Assembly: GCA_002424545.1 (NCBI GenBank)
Contig: DIKL01000001.1
Location: 544-22,827, forward strand
Source: Syntrophaceae bacterium UBA5619
Lineage (GTDB): Bacteria > Desulfobacterota > Syntrophia > Syntrophales > UBA5619
DNA length: 22,284 bases
Direction: 5' to 3'
Part shown: positions 1 through 6,613 of the stretch, in pieces
Layout of the letters: each line of letters opens with the position of its first letter
How positions within the stretch are numbered: position 1 is the stretch's first letter
Position numbers and translations under genes: made by a program
The notes under the pieces: model-generated
Seen by the model: the letters and a program-made list of their open reading frames with translations, nothing else
What the model was told of the DNA's origin: nothing
The model's database searches: none

Positions 1-2
1 TG

Positions 3-1364
3 CATCCGAAGATCCACGGCGGTCTTCTCGCCCTCCGGGACAACGAGGGACATATGGACGCCCTCCGGAAACACGGGATCAACCTGATCGATATGGTCGT
101 CATCAATCTCTACCGCTTCGAGGATACCGTCGCAAAAGAGGGCTGCACACTGGAGCACGCAATCGAAAACATCGACATCGGCGGCCCCACGATGCTCCGC
201 GCGGCTTCCAAGAACTACCGCTTCGTCTCCGTCGTGACCGATCCGGAGGATTACCCGAAGATCCTCGCGGAGATGAAACAGACCGGAGGCAAGATCTCCG
301 AGGCGACCAACTTCGAACTCGCCAAGAAGACCTTTCAACTCACCGCCCGCTACGACGGCGCCATCTCCAACTACCTCGGCCTGCTGGTCGCCGGAAGTCC
401 GGAAAAGCGCGATTTTCCGGACACATTCTCCTGCCAGTTCGCCAAGGCGCAGGATCTCCGCTATGGGGAGAACCCCCATCAGAAGGCCGCCTTCTACCGG
501 GAGCGGGACCCACAGCTTTCCGCCCTTTCCAATGCGCGACAGATCCAGGGCAAGGAGCTCTCCTACAACAACATCATGGACAGCGACGCCGCCTGGCAGG
601 TCGTCTCCGACATCCCCCTCCCCGGCGTCGTCATCATCAAGCACGCCAACCCCTGCGGAGCGGCGACGTCCGACGGCGATATGGCGGAGGCCTTCCGGAA
701 GGCGCTGGCGGGCGACCCCGTTTCGGCGTTCGGCGGCATCGTCGCGCTCAACCGTCCCGTGGATGCCAAGACGGCGGAGGAGATGGTCAAGATCTTCTTC
801 GAGGTGATCATCGCCCCGAAGTACAGCACCGATGCGGTGGCGATCCTGGGGGCCAAGAAAAACGTCCGGGTTCTCGAAATCCCGGCCGCTTGCGGCAAAC
901 GTTCCGCGGGCTATGACTTCCGGAGGGTGATGGGCGGGCTCCTCGTCCAGGATCGCGATATGGATGACTTCGATATCCGCAAGGCAAAGGTCGTCACGAA
1001 ACGGGTCCCCACGGAGGCCGAGTACCAGGCGCTCGACTTCGCCTGGCGGGTGGTCAAGCATGTCAAGTCCAATGCGATCGTCTACACCACGAAGGACCAG
1101 CTCGTCGGAATGGGAGCGGGCCAGACGAGCCGCGTCGATTCGGTGAAAATCGCGAAGATGAAGGCGGTCCTCCCGACGGAAGGCTGCGTCCTCGGATCGG
1201 ACGCCTTTTTCCCGTTCCGGGATGGGCTGGACATGGCCGCGCAGGCCGGGATCACCGCAGTCATCGAGCCGGGCGGTTCGATCAAGGATGAGGAGGTCAT
1301 CCGGGCCGCGGACGAGCACGGCATCGCGATGATCTTCACGGGGATCCGTCATTTCAAACATTAG
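3..1364 (+). CDS. purH: Bifunctional AICAR transformylase/IMP cyclohydrolase, 5'-truncated by window edge
   Basis: PurH carries out the last two steps of de novo IMP synthesis: formylation of AICAR from 10-formyl-THF, then ring closure. The reading frame is already open at base 3 and begins HPKIHGGLLALRDN, a conserved part of the N-terminal cyclohydrolase (MGS-like) domain; the ATG at 54 is internal. About 65-70 N-terminal residues should lie outside the window, judged from the usual length near 520. The transformylase part shows the catalytic KH pair in KHANPCGAA (bases 639-665), the folate/AICAR segment KSNAIVYTTKDQLVGMGAGQ, and the family-typical end TGIRHFKH. The gene is followed after 10 nt by purE, so the two purine genes are probably co-transcribed. 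Identification is secure; the missing 5' end is due to the window only. Confidence 0.97.
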   Translation, partial: HPKIHGGLLALRDNEGHMDALRKHGINLIDMVVINLYRFEDTVAKEGCTLEHAIENIDIGGPTMLRAASKNYRFVSVVTDPEDYPKILAEMKQTGGKISEATNFELAKKTFQLTARYDGAISNYLGLLVAGSPEKRDFPDTFSCQFAKAQDLRYGENPHQKAAFYRERDPQLSALSNARQIQGKELSYNNIMDSDAAWQVVSDIPLPGVVIIKHANPCGAATSDGDMAEAFRKALAGDPVSAFGGIVALNRPVDAKTAEEMVKIFFEVIIAPKYSTDAVAILGAKKNVRVLEIPAACGKRSAGYDFRRVMGGLLVQDRDMDDFDIRKAKVVTKRVPTEAEYQALDFAWRVVKHVKSNAIVYTTKDQLVGMGAGQTSRVDSVKIAKMKAVLPTEGCVLGSDAFFPFRDGLDMAAQAGITAVIEPGGSIKDEEVIRAADEHGIAMIFTGIRHFKH

Positions 1365-1374
1365 GAGAAAAGAG

Positions 1375-1878
1375 ATGCCGGAAAAGGCAGGGATTGTCGT
1401 CAGCGTCGTCATGGGAAGCGATTCCGATCTTCCGGTGATGGAGGAGGCGGTCAAGGTCCTGGAGGCCTTTGCGATTCCGCATGAACTTTTTCTGACCTCC
1501 GCCCACCGAACGCCGGAACGGACCGCCGCATTCTGCCGCGGGGCGAGCAAGCGGGGGGTGAAGGCGATCATTGTCGGCGCCGGGGCCGCGGCCCACCTGG
1601 CCGGGGTGATCGCATCCCAGACGACGCTTCCCGTGATCGGGGTGCCGATCGACGCCACGCCGCTCCAGGGACTGGACGCCCTGTTGGCGACGGTCCAGAT
1701 GCCCGGCGGCATCCCCGTCGCGACGATGGCGATCGGCAAGGCGGGGGCAAAAAACGCCGCGCTGTTCGCCGTCCGGATTCTGGCCCTGGAGGACGCCGAT
1801 CTTCTCAAGAAACTCCAGGCCTATGTCCGGAAGATGGCGCAGGAGGTCGAACGAAAACACGAAAACCTGAAGAGATGA
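1375..1878 (+). CDS. purE: N5-carboxyaminoimidazole ribonucleotide mutase, class I PurE
   Basis: PurE moves the carboxyl group of N5-CAIR to carbon 4 to form CAIR in purine synthesis. The 167-residue length is normal for a stand-alone subunit. Seen motifs are MGSDSD (13-18), the catalytic-histidine motif TSAHRTP (41-47), GAGAAAHLAG (68-77) and LDALLATVQMPGGIPVAT (100-117), which fit class I enzymes that work with PurK rather than the CO2-using class II type. No purK lies in this window. The start ATG is preceded by AGGAG overlapping the purH stop, which supports this start. It follows purH by 10 nt and precedes tsaC by one base, so it sits inside a tight operon. The C-terminal 25 residues are charged and helical-looking. 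Confidence 0.96.
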   Translation: MPEKAGIVVSVVMGSDSDLPVMEEAVKVLEAFAIPHELFLTSAHRTPERTAAFCRGASKRGVKAIIVGAGAAAHLAGVIASQTTLPVIGVPIDATPLQGLDALLATVQMPGGIPVATMAIGKAGAKNAALFAVRILALEDADLLKKLQAYVRKMAQEVERKHENLKR

Positions 1879-1879
1879 T

Positions 1880-2536
1880 ATGTCCCTGCTGCTGAAGATC
1901 GACCCCGCAAAGCCCGATGCGGAAACATTGGCGGAGGCCGTTCGAATTCTGCGCGGGGGAGGCGTAGTCGGTTATCCCACCGAGACCTTCTACGGACTCG
2001 GCGCCGACGCTCGAAACGAAAAGGCCGTGGAAAGGATCTTCCGGATCAAGGGACGGGATTTCCGCAACCCGATCGCGCTGATCGTCTCCGACGAGCGCGA
2101 AGTGATCCCGCTCGCGGAGGAGATCCCGGCGACGGCCAAGACCCTGATGCAAGCCTTTTGGCCGGGGCCGCTCACCCTTATTTTTCGCGCCTCTCCCACG
2201 GTATCCCCCCGCCTGACGGGCGGAACGGGGAAAATCGGCATCCGCGTTTCCGGACATCCGATCGCGAGGCTCCTGGCCGCGGGCGTCGCCGGTCCGCTGA
2301 CGGCCACCAGCGCCAACCTCTCGGGTGGCGCGGAGTGCTCTTCGGCGGCGGCGGTCGTCCGAACCCTGGGCAATCTTCCCGATGCCATCCTTGACGGAGG
2401 GGTTTCGAAAGGAGGCGCAGGCTCGACGATCCTCGACGTCACCCTCTTTCCCCCCCGTATTGTCCGGGACGGCGCCATCTCCGGCAATCTGATCCTGCGC
2501 ATGCTGACCTCGACGGAAAAACCAATCTCCCCATGA
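1880..2536 (+). CDS. tsaC: Threonylcarbamoyl-AMP synthase (YrdC/Sua5 family)
   Basis: This enzyme makes threonylcarbamoyl-AMP from threonine, bicarbonate and ATP, the first step of the t6A37 modification of ANN-decoding tRNAs. The 218-residue protein is a single YrdC domain without the extra C-terminal Sua5 domain. Diagnostic segments are GGVVGYPTETFYGLGADA near residues 27-44, the basic IFRIKGRDFRNPIALIV at about 52-68, FWPGPLTLIF and LTATSANLSG. The start lies one base after the purE stop and the gene ends in an ATGA overlap with pcnB, so translational coupling is likely on both sides. The YrdC assignment is firm; whether it is the cell's main TsaC or a paralogue cannot be decided from one locus. 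Confidence 0.93.
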   Translation: MSLLLKIDPAKPDAETLAEAVRILRGGGVVGYPTETFYGLGADARNEKAVERIFRIKGRDFRNPIALIVSDEREVIPLAEEIPATAKTLMQAFWPGPLTLIFRASPTVSPRLTGGTGKIGIRVSGHPIARLLAAGVAGPLTATSANLSGGAECSSAAAVVRTLGNLPDAILDGGVSKGGAGSTILDVTLFPPRIVRDGAISGNLILRMLTSTEKPISP

Positions 2537-3861
2537 AGCCCATGCAACCCAGCATCCTTCGCCGTCAGGAGCACAACATATCCCGCAGTCAGATCAGCAC
2601 GAATGCCCTGCGCACGCTGTACCGGCTCCAGGACAACGGCTTTATCGCGTACCTGGTCGGGGGGTGCGTCCGCGATCTTCTGCTGGAGCGAACCCCCAAG
2701 GACTTCGACATCGCCACAAACGCGGCGCCCGGTCAAATCAAACGGCTTTTTCGCAATTGCCGCCTCGTCGGCCGTCGTTTCCGGTTGGCGCACCTCCACT
2801 TTCAGCAAGAAATCCTGGAGGTTTCCACGTTCCGGGCGGCAGCCCCTTTCGAAGAAGAGGGAACGGAAGAAAAAGGCATCGATCCCCGTCCCGTGCGCCA
2901 CCTGAAGAACGAAGACGGAATGGTTCTCCGCGACAACGTGTTCGGCACCCCGGAGGAGGATGCCCTGCGCCGTGATTTTACGATCAACGCACTGGCCTAC
3001 AATATCGCAGATTCTTCGGTGATCGACTACAGCACCGGTCTGAGCGATCTCAAACAACGCCTGATCCGCCCGATCGGCGATCCTTTGGTCCGTTTTACGG
3101 AGGACCCGGTGCGCATGCTCCGCGCCGTTCGTTTTGCCGCATCGCACAATCTGGCGATTGAACCGGCTGCCTGGGAAACGCTTTGCACATTATCCTCAAC
3201 CATCACCCGAGCTTCACCGGCCAGACTCTATGAAGAGATCCTGAAACTCTTTCTGCTCGGTTCCGCCCGACCGGCTTTCACTCTGCTGAACGCCGGCGGA
3301 CTTCTGGCCGCCCTCTTCCCCGGACTTGTTCGGCGGCTCCGAGGAAACGACGATCACCTGAACCTGTTGGATACGAACTTGGAGGGCCTCGACCGGCTGT
3401 CCGGAAGCGGATTGAACCCCTCTCCGGCGCTCTTTCTGGCAACGCTTTTCGGCCCCGTTTTGGAGGAGGAAGCGCTTGCGCGCCACCTGAACGGCGTTCC
3501 CCATCAACAGGCCCTGGAAACGGTGTGCGCCGCATTCCTGGAAGAACTCTGCAAAACCGTCTCCATCCCGGGGAGGATCGGCGGCCAACTGCGCCGGATT
3601 CTTGCCCTTCAGCCCTCGCTCAACAGGAAGCCGCCGCGACGCCCCGGCGCCCTCATCGGCCGGCCCGACTTCGCGGACGCGATGGCCTATCTCTGTCTGA
3701 TCGGAAAAACAAGGAAAGATCATCAAACCGCTCGGGAATGGTGGGAAAATTTCTTGAAGACGCCTTCCGCAATCCGACCGGACCCGTCAAGCGATCCGTC
3801 TCCCGTGAAAAAACGGAGAAAGAGGCGACACAGACGTCGCCCGTCCACCACCGCCGCCTGA
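2533..3861 (+). CDS. pcnB: Poly(A) polymerase I-type nucleotidyltransferase
   Basis: This is a class II nucleotidyltransferase, which in the PcnB subgroup adds poly(A) to RNA 3' ends and promotes decay. The 442-residue protein has LVGGCVRDLLLERTPKDFDI (41-60) with the catalytic aspartates D57 and D59, FRNCRLVGRRFRLAH (73-87), DALRRDFTINALAYN (about 143-157) and the RFTEDPVRMLRAVRFA stretch. FRNC-GRRFRLAH, the total length and the strongly basic C-terminus (KKRRKRRHRRR) point to poly(A) polymerase rather than CCA-adding enzyme, whose closest relatives are shorter and lack such a tail. The ATG overlaps the tsaC stop (ATGA). A second ATG lies three codons further in and cannot be excluded. The gene ends the plus-strand operon and converges on the zinc-ribbon gene with a 53-base gap. 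Confidence 0.9.
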   Translation: MKPMQPSILRRQEHNISRSQISTNALRTLYRLQDNGFIAYLVGGCVRDLLLERTPKDFDIATNAAPGQIKRLFRNCRLVGRRFRLAHLHFQQEILEVSTFRAAAPFEEEGTEEKGIDPRPVRHLKNEDGMVLRDNVFGTPEEDALRRDFTINALAYNIADSSVIDYSTGLSDLKQRLIRPIGDPLVRFTEDPVRMLRAVRFAASHNLAIEPAAWETLCTLSSTITRASPARLYEEILKLFLLGSARPAFTLLNAGGLLAALFPGLVRRLRGNDDHLNLLDTNLEGLDRLSGSGLNPSPALFLATLFGPVLEEEALARHLNGVPHQQALETVCAAFLEELCKTVSIPGRIGGQLRRILALQPSLNRKPPRRPGALIGRPDFADAMAYLCLIGKTRKDHQTAREWWENFLKTPSAIRPDPSSDPSPVKKRRKRRHRRRPSTTAA

Positions 3862-3914
3862 CCGGATCAGATGTTCGATTTCGATTCGGAACTCATTCCT
3901 GACGGAAAAGGCCG

Positions 3915-4910
3915 TCACGGAGCACGGTCGGCGCCCGCGGGAAGGATCGTGGTTTTGACCGCCCCGGCCTGTTCCTGGGTGAAGACGATCATAAACGGGA
4001 TTTCGCCTTTCGGTTCAATCCGCTGGTTGGAGAAATCGCTTCCGAGCGGCGTGGAAAGCTCTCTCTGAATCTCCGCTTCCGCCATGGCGCCCAGTTCCGC
4101 ATCCGAAAGGATATTGCCGCAAAAGACGACCTTTTCTCCGAGAACGACATCATAGGCATCGGCAATGATCAGACGGACTCGGATTTTCGTCAGCGGATAG
4201 GGCGCCTGGTTGACGGCAATCCCCTCGATGACATGCAGATTCCCCTTGAGCAGGTTCGCGACGGAACGCTGACGGATATCCTTAATCCGCACCGGCGCTG
4301 GAACGACCGCATCGTTTTTCGCTTTCGGGACGATAAAATTTTCGAAAAAGGGAACCTCTTTCAGCCAGGGAGATGCGAATTCCAGAGCCCGGGTTCGGAT
4401 CTCCGGGAAAAGATAGAGGGAAAGCGTTCCGACAACGATCAGAATGAAACCGATCAGGGCGATCCCCTTCAAGAGCGCCCAACCCCATCGTTTCCTCCCG
4501 GCGCCGACCTCCGTCGCTTCCCCTTCCGCATCCTCCGATTCTCTCTCTTCGCCCATCTCGGCGGCCGGACCGCCGATGGATTCCTGCTCCGGTTCCTCAG
4601 ATGAGGGTTCCTTTTCGAACTCAACCGGCAATTCCGGCTCCGCATCGACCTTTGGCCGCGGCGGCATTTCCGATCGGATCTCCGGCGGAAGATGTTCCGC
4701 CGCAACGGAAAAACGCTCTTCCGGGGTGCGTCTGGCATCGCTGATCCTTACGGAAGGTATTTCCGGCTTCACGGCGCGAACATCTTCGGCAGTTCGTTCC
4801 TGGAAAAAAACATGTTGGCAGCGGCTGCATCGCACCCATACGCCGTCCCCTTCGATCAAGTGATCGTCGAATCGGAACCGTGTTTCACATTTCCGACACT
4901 GGATAATCAT
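3915..4910 (-). CDS. MJ0042-type zinc-ribbon, single-pass membrane protein with DUF3426 domain
   Basis: The function is unknown. The N-terminus is an MJ0042-type zinc ribbon with cysteines at 5, 8, 28 and 31 (CRKC and CSRC). Residues about 45-138 form a low-complexity, glutamate- and proline-rich linker that is probably disordered. A hydrophobic segment at about 144-168 should cross the membrane once, placing the ribbon and linker in the cytoplasm. The C-terminal 150 residues, with GNLHVIEGIAVNQAPYPLTKIRVR, look like the DUF3426 domain that accompanies this ribbon in many Proteobacteria and Desulfobacterota. A good Shine-Dalgarno (GGGAGG) precedes the ATG. It begins 12 nt after hpt on the same strand, so both are likely co-transcribed. 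The domain call rests on recognised family features; no role is proposed. Confidence 0.82.
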   Translation of the reverse strand: MIIQCRKCETRFRFDDHLIEGDGVWVRCSRCQHVFFQERTAEDVRAVKPEIPSVRISDARRTPEERFSVAAEHLPPEIRSEMPPRPKVDAEPELPVEFEKEPSSEEPEQESIGGPAAEMGEERESEDAEGEATEVGAGRKRWGWALLKGIALIGFILIVVGTLSLYLFPEIRTRALEFASPWLKEVPFFENFIVPKAKNDAVVPAPVRIKDIRQRSVANLLKGNLHVIEGIAVNQAPYPLTKIRVRLIIADAYDVVLGEKVVFCGNILSDAELGAMAEAEIQRELSTPLGSDFSNQRIEPKGEIPFMIVFTQEQAGAVKTTILPAGADRAP

Positions 4911-4922
4911 ACGCCCTCCCTT

Positions 4923-5453
4923 TCAAACGATGTTTCTCAGCAAGCAAACATCTGGAAGAAAACGGAATTTTTCATCATAATCCAGTCCATATCCGACAAC
5001 AAAATGGTCCGGAACGGAAAACCCCACATAGTCCGCCTGAAATGGGACTCTTCTCCTTTCCCGCTTGTCGAGAAAGGCGCACACCCTGATCGAGGCCGGC
5101 TCCCGTTTCCGCAAAATCTTCACCAGATGGGAAAGGGTCAGACCGGTATCGACAATGTCCTCCACGATCAGCACATCTCGTCCCGCGATCGGCGTTTCGA
5201 TATCCTTTCCGATCCTGATCCTTCCTGAACTGACGGAGCCCCCTCCGTAGCTGGCCACCCGGATGAAATCGATCGCGCAGGGAACGTCGAGCGCACGAAC
5301 CAGGTCGGCCATAAAAACAAAGGCGCCCTTCAGAATGCCGACAACCAGAGGTTCCTTTCCCCGATAGTCGCGGGAGATCAGGTCGGCAAGTTCCCTGACC
5401 CTCCGATCGATCACCTCCCTGGGGAACAGAATCTCCATCTCCGTGCTCACCAT
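4923..5453 (-). CDS. hpt: Hypoxanthine phosphoribosyltransferase
   Basis: Hpt salvages hypoxanthine (and usually guanine) with PRPP to give IMP or GMP. With the ATG at 5453 the protein has 176 residues, the usual family length. It shows LKGAF (41-45), the flexible-loop motif SYGGG (68-72), the PRPP-binding motif DVLIVEDIVDTGLT (93-106) and VPDHFVVGYGLDYDE (147-161). The frame is open upstream to a TTG at 5558, but those 35 residues do not resemble Hpt. A Shine-Dalgarno-like GAAGGGG lies 15 nt before the chosen ATG, which is long, so the ATG five codons inside (5438, beginning MEILFPREVI) is a real alternative. A candidate promoter lies about 115 bases upstream. The next gene starts 12 nt later. 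It complements the de novo genes purH and purE on the other strand. Confidence 0.93.
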   Translation of the reverse strand: MVSTEMEILFPREVIDRRVRELADLISRDYRGKEPLVVGILKGAFVFMADLVRALDVPCAIDFIRVASYGGGSVSSGRIRIGKDIETPIAGRDVLIVEDIVDTGLTLSHLVKILRKREPASIRVCAFLDKRERRRVPFQADYVGFSVPDHFVVGYGLDYDEKFRFLPDVCLLRNIV

Positions 5454-5566
5454 CGCAAAATTACACAACCCCTTCTCATATCCATCCGTGACTCTTGCAG
5501 GAAAGCCTTTCACGACTTTTTTACGGAGCCTTTGAGATCGGCCGAAAAGAAAAATCAATGCGGCTC

Positions 5567-5595
5567 ACCCTAAACGACGCCGGGCCGCCTGTCAA
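5567..5595 (-). promoter_or_regulatory. Candidate sigma-70 promoter for hpt
   Basis: On the minus strand a perfect TTGACA (complement of 5590-5595) is followed after exactly 17 bases by TAGGGT (complement of 5567-5572), which matches three of six positions of the -10 consensus. Transcription would start near 5560 and give a leader of roughly 106 nt before hpt. The element lies between the stop of the cysteine-rich gene (5602) and hpt, which argues that hpt has its own promoter. The -35 box is strong and the -10 box weak. Confidence 0.4.
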
Positions 5596-5601
5596 CGAAA
5601 A

Positions 5602-6462
5602 TCAGGACGCGCCGTCACAAGCTTCGGCAAGCGCCGTAATATTCGCTTGGATCATTTCTTCCGCCTCCCGCAATGCGTTCAAGGTTCGGAACTCCGAGGA
5701 AAGGCTGAGGAAGATGCCGTCGAAACGGGAACGCTCGCACCCGAGGATGTTGTAATCGATCGGTCGGATCATATGCTGGGCGCCGTCGAAATAGAACCGT
5801 CCGAATCGGTTGACCTCCGGCGAACGGAAAGGCCAATCGAGCTTGAATTCGAAGAACCGTCGGGCAATCCCGCGGACGGGTTCCTCACGGAACTTCTCCG
5901 GTGCCGGGACTTCGCCCAGCAGATCGGCGAGGTGACGGAAGTACTGCTTGACGAAATCGATGTCGGTCACGCAAAGACCATAGAGATACCAGTCGTCAAG
6001 AACATGGATCAGGGCGAGCTTTTCCATTCGGCTCAGAAAGGAGTAACTCGGGCAGAAGTGCCCGGCGCACAGCTCCCGGCCATAAAAGGAAAACCCGCGG
6101 AGGTCCTTCCCCCCGTTTTGGATGGGGTGAAGAAGGCATCCGATCTTCTTTTCGTCCTGATCCAGAAAACCCGCATACTCGCAGCAAAAGATCACCTCAA
6201 AACGCCGGGACTGATCCTCCTCGGCACGGACGGCGCCGGAAAATGCCGGAAGATCCTCTGCCCCTCGGACATCGCGGCGAAATCGTTCCGTCCGCCGACG
6301 CAGGCGCGCAACCAGCGCCTTTCGGCTGCTGTCCACATAGTTGTAGATGCCGCAGCAGGCCCCGCAGGACTTGCCGATATCCGGCTGGCAGAGATGGGTA
6401 AACGGTGCGGACATATTCCTCGAGGAAGGCGGCGTTTGGCTGGCCGCCGCAGTGGTTTGCAT
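5602..6462 (-). CDS. Uncharacterised cysteine-cluster protein (YkgJ-like N-terminus)
   Basis: I do not recognise a defined function. The 286-residue product has twelve cysteines. They group as C25, C33, C36, C37 in the motif CQPDIGKSCGACC, C93-C94, C109, C132 and C137 (in LCAGHFCPSY), C164, C242 and C282. The pattern recalls the CxxxCxxCC-type putative zinc/iron-binding proteins (YkgJ/UPF0153), whose N-terminal cluster is often GxCCR, but it is longer and has its own C-terminal part rich in aromatic and basic residues (about 170-260). There is no signal peptide or membrane segment, so it should be cytoplasmic. The ATG at 6462 has a poor ribosome site. The ATG at 6414 (MSAPFTHLCQ) follows GAGGA closely and may be the true start, removing 16 weakly conserved-looking residues. 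It is divergent from the radical SAM gene across 151 bases. Confidence 0.75.
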   Translation of the reverse strand: MQTTAAASQTPPSSRNMSAPFTHLCQPDIGKSCGACCGIYNYVDSSRKALVARLRRRTERFRRDVRGAEDLPAFSGAVRAEEDQSRRFEVIFCCEYAGFLDQDEKKIGCLLHPIQNGGKDLRGFSFYGRELCAGHFCPSYSFLSRMEKLALIHVLDDWYLYGLCVTDIDFVKQYFRHLADLLGEVPAPEKFREEPVRGIARRFFEFKLDWPFRSPEVNRFGRFYFDGAQHMIRPIDYNILGCERSRFDGIFLSLSSEFRTLNALREAEEMIQANITALAEACDGAS

Positions 6463-6488
6463 GTTTCCGTTCGTAACCGGCCCGGAAT

Positions 6489-6517
6489 ATATAATGAGGA
6501 ACGGGATTGCAGGTCAA
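6489..6517 (-). promoter_or_regulatory. Candidate promoter for the cysteine-cluster gene
   Basis: On the minus strand TTGACC (complement of 6512-6517, five of six to TTGACA) is followed after 17 bases by TTATAT (complement of 6489-6494), inside an AT-rich stretch unusual for this GC-rich locus. The AT-rich tract could also supply TATATT with a longer spacer. Transcription would start about 20 bases before the ATG at 6462, or about 68 before the alternative ATG at 6414. Confidence 0.35.
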
Positions 6518-6613
6518 GGACAAAGATGGTAATGACGGTCGAAACCCAATGGAAAAAGAGAAGCGGTTGACCTCATCCCGCCGAACCCTGGGATTCCCGA
6601 TCGAGAACAGAGC

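Noticed and set aside
3862..3914. Terminator between the convergent genes pcnB and the zinc-ribbon gene
   Set aside because: Only a 5-bp stem (GACGG/CCGTC at 3901-3916) is visible, with no T-tract on either strand.
5454..5558. N-terminal extension of Hpt by 35 residues
   Set aside because: It would begin at a TTG and the residues do not resemble Hpt; family length fits the ATG at 5453.
6490..6495. Exact TATAAT on the plus strand before the radical SAM gene
   Set aside because: No acceptable -35 box lies 16-18 bases upstream on the plus strand; the same AT-rich tract fits a minus-strand promoter better.
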